Of a DNA stretch of 50,003 nt, positions 18,267 to 27,896 are shown piece by piece. The notes under the pieces were generated by a model. It was not told the origin of the DNA. It did no database searches and saw only the letters and a program-made list of their open reading frames with translations. Position 1 is the first letter of the stretch; the number at the start of each line of letters is the position of its first letter. Both the position numbers and the translations under genes were made by a program. The DNA comes from Chara braunii (Eukaryota; Streptophyta; Charophyceae; Charales; Characeae): assembly GCA_003427395.1 (NCBI GenBank), contig BFEA01000027.1, forward strand, positions 1,183,711 to 1,233,713. The letters are read 5' to 3'.

Positions 18267-21200
18267 GTCGGAGACGCACCGGTAGCGGCGGCCCCGATCG
18301 CCAACGGACCTGGATGAGTAGGGGCATTGATGGAAGAAATGGAAGGAGGCGGAAGCACATTAGCTACAATGGAGGAAGCTACTGAACTAATCCCGTTGGA
18401 TCAGTATGTAACACTTGGCTACCCAGGGCTTGGGATGATCGGAACGATTAGACCCGCGCCAGAACAAAGAGAAGTGGCGGAATGGCGACCTTCTCCAGGA
18501 GAAATGGAGTCGGGAGGACCCACCTTCGTCACTGGGAAAATTGATGTTTTGAACATCGTTCGAGCCTTAGATCATTAGATTCCTCTTCCGATTGAACATC
18601 TACTTTTGATATCGGAACAAGCCAACGAACGGATGTTGCAACATTGCAAGGCGAATCAGAAACGATTCGCCCTCGCCCGAACAATGAACACGAAAGCAAA
18701 GAATCCAGCACAAGATGAAAAAGTTGTCGGAGCTTCAGACCCAATACGGTTAGGATTGATCCAGAAGGACGATCACTTCCTACGAATCAAACCAATCCCC
18801 TGGAAATCCGCCGAATGCGATATCGAGATATGGGGAATCCCGTACAACGTCATTATCGATTCGGGAGCCGCTGTTCTGGCTATCTCGTTACGGGTAGTTG
18901 AAAGAGCATGGAGGAAGAACGATCTAATCATGCTTACGGAAAAAGATCAGCTCGTTTCAGCAGATGGGGAGAAGATTAAAACGGTGGGACGAATGACCAA
19001 TGTTGCTTTTCGATTAGGGAAGGTACATGCTTTGGGAGATGTCATAGTCTTAGACGTAAACACTTACGACGTCCTTTTCGGCCTTCCCGCTCTTGTGGCC
19101 ATGCGAGCCAATCTGGATTTCGAGAGACGATCGATTGTCCTCCGAAATACAGGAGGAAAACCTTATGTTGTACCGATGAGATTGACCCTTCGTACCACCA
19201 CTAACGTGACTCCGCGATTTTTTCCCCTGATGGCAGGAACCCTCCGCGTGATCAACTGGGATAATTCCGCAGACAACGGGCAACTGTAAAAGGACACGGA
19301 CAACAGCGACGAGGATGATCCGGTGATCCTGGGGATGGCACAACAGCGTATCCATTACCCGTTGCAAGGAACAAGGTCGCTAAGCCTGACCGATCAGAGT
19401 TTACAGAGAACGCAAGCCATGATTATGGGTGAACCCCTCGTGCAAATTTCGAGGATGGTCGATTCTTTGGAACCCCTTGGAACCCTGTACGAAGGTATCT
19501 CCCCTCTACTTGCACGATATAATGACAAAAGACACTATTGCGACATCACGAGTCTTCCACGATCTCTTTTGTCACCTGCAAAGGAGATACGATTGGTACG
19601 CTTGGGAGCGGAGACCAATTCTTTGGAACCCCCCGAGCGCCTCGAAACCGGACTCGGAATCAAAATCGCAACGAAACCAGTGCCTTGGCAGGACATTCGA
19701 GACAGAATAACACCGAAAGAACACGTGGCCATCCGAGAACAGGATGCACGGACGATGGCCACGGTATTCTCCTGGCGGTCGGACAATTCGTTTATTTTCG
19801 CGCCCCCGCCCTAGAACATTAAGCGGGTGAGTGCGAAACACATCGATGTGCGGATATGGGATGAGTTGTACGAGTTGCACATGCCCCAATACGTACCTGA
19901 TGAAATCCACCACCTAATCGCTGAAATTCTAAGAGAATACAAGGGAGTGATTAGTTTGATAGACACAGACATTGGACTGTCATTAGTCATACAGCACGAG
20001 ATTCAAACCGGAAATCATCCCCCAATCCACTGTAAGCCCTACAGATACTCCCTGGTGGAGCGGAAAACGACCCTTGAGCGGATTCGAGAATTCGAAGCCA
20101 ATGGGTGGATCGAACCCGCCACCGGGCCATGGTCGTTCCCGGTAGTATTAGTGCCAAAAAAGAACGGATCGATTCACATATGCATTGATTATCGCAAGCT
20201 GAATGACATCACCATTAAAGATGTGTACCCCCTTCCCAGGATTGATGACTTGCTGGATGCGATTGGATGTGCTAATTATTTCAATAAATTTTATATTCGA
20301 CATGGCTTCCATCACATCCTGGTTAAGGAGGAAGACCGACCGAGAATGGTCTTTGTATTGTTTGAAGGCATGTGGCAGTGGGTTCGATATCTGATGGGTA
20401 TTTGCAACGCGCCTGCCACGTTTTAGCGAGCGATGAACGTGACGTTTCAAAACTTCGTCAACAAGACGTGGCTCACTCAAGGGATGATTAACTTTTGCAT
20501 CATCGTGTACATGGACGACATCCTCGTCTACTCAGAGACCTATCATGAGCATGCACAACACATCGAGTGGACGCTAGGAGCTCTGAGAGACGCTTGGTTC
20601 AAGATCGTGCTCGAGAAGAGCGAGTTTTTCCTCTCGGAAATCTCGTTCTTGGGTTACGTGGTGACACGTGGAGGACTGCGACCAAATTCAAGGAAAGTCA
20701 CGGCGGTGAAAGATGCTCCTGTCCCCACATCAGTGATGCAGGTTCGAGCTTTCCTGGGATTGGCATCGTACTACCGTCGTTTTATCAAAGGCTTCGCTCG
20801 ATTGCACGACCTCTTACGAATCTGCTACGAAAGGACCAACCCCTCAGTTGGGACGCAGAGTGCGAACAGGCCTTCGCCACCCTCAAAGGCGCTCTAGCGA
20901 CAACACCTATTTTGATCCGGCCGGACCCCACGAAGCAGTTCAGTCTCATAACGGACTGGCAACCAAAGGCGATTTCCGCTATTCTAGTGTAGAAGGGGAA
21001 CGACGGCCGAGAGCACGTCATCGAGTACGCGTCTCGTACGGTGTCAGACGAACAAAGGAACGACTCAGCCCCGCAAGGAGAATGCTATGTTGTAATCTGG
21101 GGAATTCAGCACTTCCATCCGTACTTGTACGGACAGAAGTTCCTCCTTGTAACCAATCACGAGCCATTATTGGCTCTCAAGAAACTCACAAATTACACGG

Positions 21201-21433
21201 GCATGATTGGATGGTGGGCAGTGCGCCTACAAGAATACGATTTCGACATCATCCACCGAAAGACAGAGAGGCACGGTAACGCGGACGGGTTGACACGTCT
21301 GCATCGCCCCGCTAAGGTATCGAAGGGCGAAGAAATCATTTCGTGGAAGGAACTGGAGTCAGCGAACGGACCCAAGTACGGACAAGTGGCAGTCCTTCCA
21401 CGTGGCAAGAACCAGGCGATTAGCAATGGGTGA
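18267..21433 (+). pseudogene. Pol part 1, element 1: protease, reverse transcriptase, RNase H
   Basis: Continues in the gag frame through several stops. Linker similar to element 3 (IEHLLLISEQANERML). Aspartic protease with IIDSGAAVLAIS (about 18851-18889) and the later YDVLFGLPAL. RT begins about 19827. Its recognisable parts are NGSIHICIDYRKLNDI, PLPRIDDLLD and, after a TAG (20424-20426) where Q is expected before RAM, VYMDDILVYS with the catalytic YMDD. The usual DL in the first catalytic motif reads FYIRHG, so one catalytic Asp is lost. A frameshift near 20790 leads into the connection domain and RNase H (PLTNLLRKDQPLSWD, then FSLITD). A TAG at 20992 interrupts it. It ends TRLHRPAKV with stop TGA 21431-21433. 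Confidence 0.85.
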
Positions 21434-23140
21434 CGGAGGTAATCCTACAACTCCTCTCTCCCCCCTCTTGTCTTCATTTTTTCTCTCCCTACTCGACAAA
21501 TTTTGTTATTTTTGTGAAGCAATCTCGCGCGTCTACTCGATCTCAATGTGTCCTAGCGGAGAAGGGTATGCAGAATGGATAGATTGTCGATAGTGTGTCG
21601 CACGAGCCCATGACTCGTGCATCCAGTACAGAAATGGCGATAAGCCTTGGTTGTGTCCCTTGTGTTGGACTGATAAGATTCCGACTGAAGCTCGATTTCT
21701 TGATGCCACGTCAGAAGGGTTGGAAAAGACCCGAAAGTTTAGAAGGGCCGAGGTATGGACGGACACCGCTCTAATTGCCACCTTGGTAGGAACCCCCCTC
21801 CAGGACTTCACTAAGGAAGGCTGGAGGAGGGCCAACGAAAGGGCTAGGGACTATCGCTGGAACGAGGGCCGGTTAGAGAAACGAAAGACAGATGGTTGTG
21901 GGATTTGGATGGTAGTATCGCACCCGTTCATGAGGTATGACTGGGTTAAGACGGCGCATGAGGAAACGACAACCCATTTTGCCGTACGGATCACGGAAGC
22001 GGCAATCGACAAGAACGAATGGTATTGGTTCAATATTCGTGATGATGTGAAATTCATCATCGCGAATTGCCATGTCTGCGCTACTGACAAGGCGTCGATC
22101 CAACCGCCAAGATCGATAGTACCGACGATGGTTGAACGACCGTTTCAAAGGGTTAGCATGGATACTACCGATATTGTGGTGCCCCCTGGACCGAATAGCT
22201 GCGAGTATTCAATCCTACTAGTATTCGTAGACCATTTTTCGAAATGGATCGAGGCATATCTGTGTCGTACGCGACAGGCGGCTGAAATTGCGCGATATGT
22301 CAACCGGTTTCTAGGGATGCACCAGGACACAGAGGAAATCCTAACCGACAACGGGGTAGAATCTGAGGGGAAGTTTTAAGGAATCTGGTCGTACATGGTG
22401 TCGCTATTCGGAACACTGCACCCCACATGTCGCAATCTAATGGCCTAGTGGAAAACGCAAATCGAGTGATAAAGACAGCGCTGCGACGAAACATCGGGGC
22501 ACGGGATACGAGGCCCTGGCCCGATATCGTAGATCACATCCTAGCGGTCCATCGGGGAACGCCTCACGAATCAACGGGCCTTAGCCCCGTCCAATTACGA
22601 ACCAATAGTGTAGCTTGTGTCTCGATACCGAGCCTTCCCGACGAATCTTCATTGAATCGACGGCCCACAAGGGCCAGGGTTCGGGACAAGGCCAAGCGGC
22701 ACATGGAGTTGATGGAGCGGTCCCTTCCCCGATTAGCCCGAAAACGCCAGAAAATGACCGAGTTGGCCCATGGCCGACAGGTCCGTAGCTACGAGGCCTG
22801 AAATGGGAACGCAGGACCACGGCCCCAGTATAAATTGGGGGACCTGGTGCAGGTGAGGAAATGTGCTCGCCAAGGGAAGATAGCGCCACGATTCTTCGGG
22901 CGGTTTCGTGTGATCGAACTCGGCCCGAACAGAGTGAACACTGTGCGCCTCGTGCCGGAGGTTTTGGGAAGCCGATCGGCTCGACCGATCGTCCGCCACG
23001 TGTCCTATCTACGTCTTCTCCCTTCCTTTCCATCTCAAGTTGCGTCAGCTTCCTCCTTCGCTACAGAAGAGAACGACGATTCCTTATCACTCTCATCCCC
23101 TCCTGTTTCTCTCACTCCATCCTCATCGCCATCACCATGA
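21426..23140 (+). pseudogene. Pol part 2, element 1: PHD-like finger plus integrase
   Basis: An ATG at 21426 overlaps the TGA of the previous frame (ATGGGTGA). A C4HC3 pattern follows: CYFC, 23 residues, C-R-stop-C, x4, H-x2-C, x11 with PWL, CPLC. The W two residues before the seventh ligand is typical of PHD fingers. TAG (21591-21593) replaces one residue between ligands 3 and 4. The integrase follows: HHCC zinc region (HEETTTH ... CHVC), core with VSMDTTDIV, LTDNG and NGLVENANR (D, D, E), and a GPY/F-like end (FFGRFRVIELGP, VRHVSYLRLLP). Further lesions are TAA at 22377-22379, a frameshift before 22427 and TGA at about 22800. Confidence 0.8.
21504..21665 (+). other. PHD-like zinc finger segment
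   Basis: Ligand codons: C 21504, C 21513, C 21585, C 21594, H 21609, C 21618, C 21654, C 21663. The spacing C2-C-x23-C2-C-x4-H-x2-C-x11-C2-C fits a PHD finger apart from a slightly long first loop. The first Cys pair lies in a T-rich stretch that could instead be linker or intron, so the N-terminal half is less certain than the C-terminal half. Confidence 0.55.
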
Positions 23141-24674
23141 GTTTTCTCACTGAGCGGGCTCTCGGCGATCACATGCTGGCACCACGTGGCGACATTTCGG
23201 CAATTCGGCAAGTTCATCACCCGCGATTCAGTTTGGACCTTCTATGGCTCGCACAATTCTTCAACACTACCGGGGTGTACGCAGCGACGGAGTTCCGATT
23301 CATCGGCCATCGTCAAGCGATCGTATTGGCAGAGGCGACGGCGGTTCGACGACTGTCAGCACCAGGAGTTAGCCACGTGTCTACCGTCGTCATCTTCAGT
23401 GGTGACATTAGCGCGATCAGCCCTCTGCGACACACGGTCATCCGGACGTCGCTAAGGGAGTGGGGTCAACAACTGGCAGCAGAGTGAAATCAGTGGCTTA
23501 CGCGCCGCGACGATAATTTTGTCCCCGCGGACGGCATCGAAGTCGGAGGACTCCGGACGTCTCGACACGAGCCCGCGGTGGTGCTTCCTGAGCTCGTCCC
23601 TTTCCAGCGTCCTCAATGAACCGATCCCAGCTCTCTACCTTCGCTCTCCCCTCTCTCTTCACTACCTTTTGGCAGTCCGACCTTTGCCCCCATCTCTCTT
23701 TTCGTCTGGAACCACTTGTTGTCCCCCTCCTCGACCGAAGACAGTGGGAACTGTGATGCGAACAGTTCGTCGATCTTTCAGTGTGTCTGGTCGGAGTGCT
23801 GCTGACGTGGACGAGGGACATAGAGCATCGCGCCTGGATCGCATACGTGGAGTTGTTGATCATCCAAGCTTGGAGGACGAAGGTGGAAGGAGACCTTCTC
23901 GGATTTCTATTATGATCGGTGCATCTCGGCTATCGACAACAGATCGTACAGGAACTCACGATTCCCCTCGCGCAGCTGGCCGACGATCTCCCTCTCGATA
24001 TTGTTTCGCAGTGTGACGAGATCCCGGTCCCGCACATCCTATCACGAACTCTGACACCCTACCTGCAATGGTCGGCTTGCCTCGAGGAGCTAGCAGGTAA
24101 TGACAACCCGCCATCGCAACAACCATACATGGACCCCTGGGGGATAATCGACCTCGCCTTCTTTCAGCCCCGAATGGCCTCTGAAGACGAGGCGATAACA
24201 CTAGAGGAGGAGAAGGAAGAGGACGAAGAGGCAGGCGACGAGGAAGAACAAGAGAAACCCCGGAAGAAGGAAGTTACAGCGAGCACAACGAGGGAGAACA
24301 GAATGACGAAGAGGAAGAAGAAGAAGAAGATCAGTTGGAAGAAGAGGAGGAGTCTGAGTGGGAGACCTTGGGTGAAGAGGCGGATCGCGCAGAGACTCAC
24401 GAGGAGGATCCCGAGGCGGCACGAAGAAGAGAAGAAATCGCAGCAGGAAAGCAGCCGCTGGAGTTCGCGAGTGGGGCCGAACGAGCCGGCCAAGGATCCC
24501 AAGCCGCCCAAGAATGACGATGGGGACCTTGCTGCCGAGACTTCGAGCGCACCGGCCCGAAGGCGACGAAGCCGATCCCCCTCCCCCTCCACCTCCGCCC
24601 GTCCACCAGTTCAAGCTCGTACCGATGCACGGCATCGGGCTTCGTCCCCGGTCCTTATCCCGTCGTCCCCTTGA
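23137..24674 (+). pseudogene. Post-integrase ORF X, element 1, function unknown
   Basis: Not recognised. From ATG 23137 (MSFLTERALGDH) it is open to TGA 23485-23487, then continues in the same frame to about 23608. It resumes in another frame from about 23620 to 24674 with further stops (TGA after QWEL, TGA after GFLL). Protein-like phrases include RFSLDLLWLAQFFN, LTWTRDIEHRAWIAYVELL and DIVSQCDEIPVPHILSRTL. The C-terminal third is a highly acidic Glu-rich block and then a basic Arg/Lys/Ser-rich block. It is sense-oriented between integrase and 3' LTR, the position of env-like or accessory ORFs in some plant gypsy elements. There is no clear signal peptide or transmembrane pair. Confidence 0.5.
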
Positions 24675-25152
24675 CCACCTCACCCTCCGCCAGATCACTA
24701 CCCGCATCACCTTCCCTTGCAATCCCTTCCCAATCGACACCTTCCGCTTCTTCTACGCCACCCGTCTTGCCGTTACGGTTCATCCCCATCCTTCTACCCG
24801 GTGTGCCACCCCTGTCTTCTGTTTCCATGCCCTTCTCTTCAGTGCCGTGTGGCAAGGCCGCAACATCGTCGAGGTTTACTGCATGATCAAGGGGACTATC
24901 CCCGCATGCGAAAACCACGATCACTTCCGCACGGCGCTTTTCCGAACTTTCACCACGCTTTACCTCGACTATCTCGCCTCCCTCCCTCATAGTGGTAATC
25001 GATTCCCTCACTTCCACCGGATCATCCGATATCAGGAGCTTCCGGAGACAGTCGCGGGATTAGAACGCTCCCTGCCCCCACTCCCGACTAACCCACCCCC
25101 TCGCCATGCCCCCATGTATCGTCTTCCCTTTCCCCTTCCCTTAGGTCATTGA
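24514..25152 (+). CDS. Post-integrase ORF Y, element 1, function unknown
   Basis: 212 codons from ATG 24514 to TGA, intact, overlapping the end of ORF X in another frame. After a polyproline stretch it reads as a compact globular sequence (FPIDTFRFFYATRLAVTV, then VFCFHALLFSAVWQGRNIVE, then HFRTALFRTFTTLYLDYLA). Not recognised. The two may once have been one protein split by a frameshift: acidic/basic linker, then this domain. It ends about 250 bp before the 3' LTR. Confidence 0.45.
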   Translation: MTMGTLLPRLRAHRPEGDEADPPPPPPPPVHQFKLVPMHGIGLRPRSLSRRPLDHLTLRQITTRITFPCNPFPIDTFRFFYATRLAVTVHPHPSTRCATPVFCFHALLFSAVWQGRNIVEVYCMIKGTIPACENHDHFRTALFRTFTTLYLDYLASLPHSGNRFPHFHRIIRYQELPETVAGLERSLPPLPTNPPPRHAPMYRLPFPLPLGH

Positions 25153-25402
25153 TGCACGGTTGATTGACACGTGTCACGGCGATGGCACGCACGATCTCCC
25201 CCCCTTGGACTGAAGAAAGCCCATCCTGAGGAATTATAGGAGACAACCACGTGTGCCACCCTGGATGACGTCCACACTCTTATCGAACGGTAAGTGGCAA
25301 CAAAGAAGGCTCCGCGTGTCAATCGATTAGAGAGATTGACACGTCTCATGATTCAAGCAAGTAGGAGCTTGCTTAAGATTGGAACCCCCTGGGCGTCACA
25401 TA
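25153..25402 (+). other. 3' untranslated segment and PPT region, element 1
   Basis: 250 bp between the last ORF and the 3' LTR. No clean purine-rich polypurine tract directly abuts the LTR. The nearest purine-rich stretch is AAGATTGGAA (about 25374-25384), followed by CCCCCTGGGCGTCACATA. The 10-mer GGGCGTCACA here also forms the end of the 3' LTR. Confidence 0.5.
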
Positions 25403-26169
25403 TGTGACGAACCAATTTCTGTCCCGCACGATCTTCTGAGCGATGACAATGAGGGGTCCTAAGATGGGAAGGTTGGGCCAATTACGGGAGATCGGGATCG
25501 AAGGGAAATTGCATCGGTATCCTCGCTTTTTCGTCTTTTCTCTTTCGTCGCTTCTTTTTGGATGGTTGGGTTCAGGGCCGGGCAAGTCCCGAGATGGCCG
25601 ATTGAGTGGCTGTCGCGCCGACAAAAGCGCGAATAATAATGTTTGACGTCACTTTTTTCTTGTTCTGTTATCGGGTTTTAGGCGCGGAGGTCGCGCGGGA
25701 ATTTTGCTTCGTTCTTTTTGAATTTCTTTTTGGAATCTTGTCGAGCCCTTGACGGCTCTCGGAACTTCGGATTTTCTTTTCGGAATTTGTGCTTCTTTTT
25801 GCATTAGCTAGGGATTTGGGAATTTAGGAATTCGGGATTTCTTTTGCCGCGCGTTGTCTTTCATGCGCGCTTATTTTTGCGGCTGCAACGGAGCTCTGAT
25901 TAGTCGGCGCCCTTAATCTCGCAAGTAACTGTAATTTTTGGGCTGGCGCCATTGTAACTGTATCTTTCTTCTTGAGCTTCGTCTTTCCCACTCTCTCTTT
26001 CCCTTTTGCTGTGCCTAGCTAGGCCTGCGGCCTGCATGCTCGGATCGATGCGTGGAGAGTGGCTACGTCCCCCATGCCGCGGTCTGGCCATGCAGAACGT
26101 AGGCGCTCCCTCTCCTAATCTCCTTTCTAAGTCCTTGCAATTTCGTGTTTTTCGCACATGCATGCACGC

Positions 26170-26177
26170 TATAAATT
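26170..26177 (+). promoter_or_regulatory. LTR TATA box (3' LTR, element 1)
   Basis: TATAAATT in the context ACGC-TATAAATT-CCAGTTGCGCG, matching 16017 in the 5' LTR. Confidence 0.6.
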
Positions 26178-27169
26178 CCAGTTGCGCGATTAGATAGCTC
26201 TCTTAACCAGTTGTTGGAAGCTTGGGGTAGCGCGATCAGTGAGGGTCGGCTCACGAGCGAAGTAAGAGGTGAGTTGAAGTGGGAGCCGGGCGACCCCAAA
26301 TGCGCGGGGTTGACGCGTGGGGCTACGACGGACTATAGCGCGCGGGCGAACCTGATGGGTGCAGGAGGACTAAGCGGGGTGACGACTTCGTGGGTTGGTG
26401 CGTGACGACGGACTATCCGCATCAGAGAGAGAGAGAGAGAGAGGATGAGAGAGCTGAGGTTGATGGACGTGGATTTGCAATTTTCTTTGTCTTGTCTCCC
26501 TCTTTGCTTTTGTATATAAGTTTTGATCTCGGCTTAGGGCGATTTGCCCGTTTCCTTTGTTTTCGGAATCTTTGCCTCGGTTTCAGCCCACCCTTGTTTT
26601 GCGGTTGATCTTGATCTCATCTATCGTATGTTCTGATGAATAACTAGATGAATGAATGCCATGTCTGATGTTTTTCTTTTGTCTGGTCATTGCCTTGGCC
26701 TGTCATAAGCATGGTAGAAATTTCTGCATAGTCGTCTTTCTTGCCTCTATTATTGTTCATCACTTTGATCCGCTGTTGTTCTAATGTTGCTATGATATCT
26801 GATGTATGACAATGCCTTGCATATTCGGGAATGATTGCTTGCGAGATTACAGAGTGATTAGATGATTGGGTAGTTGTTTACGACACATGGCGATTTTGCA
26901 TAAGGAATTAGGCTCTCATTCTCCCAGAAACGAGCGAACACCCAGCGGGGACACACGGAAGCACGATTCGATCCGTGCAGCCTACACGTGTCCACACGCG
27001 CCGATTCGTGACCATCAACGAACTTGACATCTCTGGTATCGGATAGGCGGGAATTCCCCCCCCTCCTCCACACACACCTAAACGGATAGAAATTTCCGAT
27101 ATCACATCGGAAAAATCCCCTTGCCGGTTAGACGCGTGCGGAAGGCTTCCATTACGCGGCAATGATAAG

Positions 27170-27652
27170 ATGCCAAGCTCTTGGGACTCGGAGTACTTCG
27201 ACGCTTGGGTGAGAGAAAGTATTAGGCAAAGATACCCGAAATTCCCCTGCCTAACCGAGAATCGATTGTGCCCTAGCGAGATTCACTGTGATGTAACCAG
27301 CGATCCAAGGTGCCTCGATTTTCCCACCACAGATAACACGCAATACTTCATATCCCCCGGCTTCGTCGTTATCACTACCAATTTCCCTCCCTTCCGTCTC
27401 CTCCTTTCGTATCACCAACTCACGGTGGTACCGTGGAATTCCATCGCCCCGTATTGGCTCCGCACGCCTTGCGGAAATTGCCGACGACGAGGCAACCGAC
27501 GAGCCCCTGAAACTAGGGGGCCTAACCGAAACACGCGACGACAGACGCCACGTGTCTGCACCCGAAGGTCTGACTCATCGAAATCACAACCATCCCGGGC
27601 GGGTCTCTCCCCGAACCGCCGCCATCAAAACAGACGGATCGGACGACCTTGA
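27170..27652 (+). CDS. LTR-encoded basic protein (intact copy, element 1)
   Basis: 160 aa from ATG 27170. An N-terminal part with charged residues (WDSEYFDAWVRESIRQRY) leads to FPCLTENRLC. The conserved core begins at GFVVITTNFPPF and includes VVPWNSIAPYW and a C-x2-C (PCGNC). A basic tail (RRRGNRRAPETRG..., RRQTPR) follows. Homologous ORFs lie at the same place in the LTRs of element 2 (30567-31145) and element 3 (36270-36809, minus). It lies about 1 kb downstream of the TATA box, so it is in the transcribed leader ahead of gag when in the 5' LTR. Function unknown; the CxxC and basic tail would fit a nucleic-acid-binding accessory protein (inference). It resembles no family I know. Confidence 0.6.
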   Translation: MPSSWDSEYFDAWVRESIRQRYPKFPCLTENRLCPSEIHCDVTSDPRCLDFPTTDNTQYFISPGFVVITTNFPPFRLLLSYHQLTVVPWNSIAPYWLRTPCGNCRRRGNRRAPETRGPNRNTRRQTPRVCTRRSDSSKSQPSRAGLSPNRRHQNRRIGRP

Positions 27653-27896
27653 ATACACCACGCATGCCATCTGCCTTATGCTGCACGACCTCGACTGCCA
27701 TCAGACCAGAGGTAACTCGCCCCTTTAGCTCTATTACATTTATGCCCCTGAAACCTTGCTACAGGAGATCTCCGTTCCCACCTGGGACTCCACCCCCACT
27801 TTTCCCAAAAATCCTTGGCACACCCCTTTTCGCACTTCCAGGCCCACATCTCACTCCGATCAGGAAGTCGCACCGGGCGTGAGCTTGGGCGTCACA

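Larger units (their letters stand above)
15250..27896 (+). mobile_element. Ty3/gypsy LTR retrotransposon, element 1 (nearly complete, decayed)
   Basis: 12.6 kb: 5' LTR, PBS, gag with zinc knuckle, protease, RT, RNase H, a PHD-like finger, integrase with GPY/F-like end, two further ORFs, 3' LTR. The order RT-RNase H-integrase defines Ty3/gypsy. No chromodomain was seen. Both LTRs start TGTGACGAACC. The first 100 bp differ at about five positions, so the insertion is not very recent. The 5' LTR lacks about 0.69 kb that the 3' LTR retains. No 5-bp target-site duplication was found (GACGC left, AGGCA right), which suggests rearrangement at an end. Several stops and frameshifts make it non-autonomous now. 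Confidence 0.9.
25403..27896 (+). repeat. 3' LTR of element 1 (2494 bp)
   Basis: Begins TGTGACGAACC and ends GGGCGTCACA, giving a TGTGACG...CGTCACA terminal inverted repeat. TATAAAT at 26170. It carries the intact LTR ORF at 27170-27652, and just before it a GA-rich tract and a segment missing from the 5' LTR. Confidence 0.85.

Noticed and set aside
22835-23140. A chromodomain at the integrase C-terminus
   Set aside because: The end shows a GPY/F-like pattern followed by a Ser-rich tail; no chromodomain aromatic cage pattern was found.
26513-26519. TATATAA as the main LTR promoter
   Set aside because: It lies in a segment absent from the 5' LTR and is not conserved in the other elements, unlike TATAAATT at 26170 and 37568.
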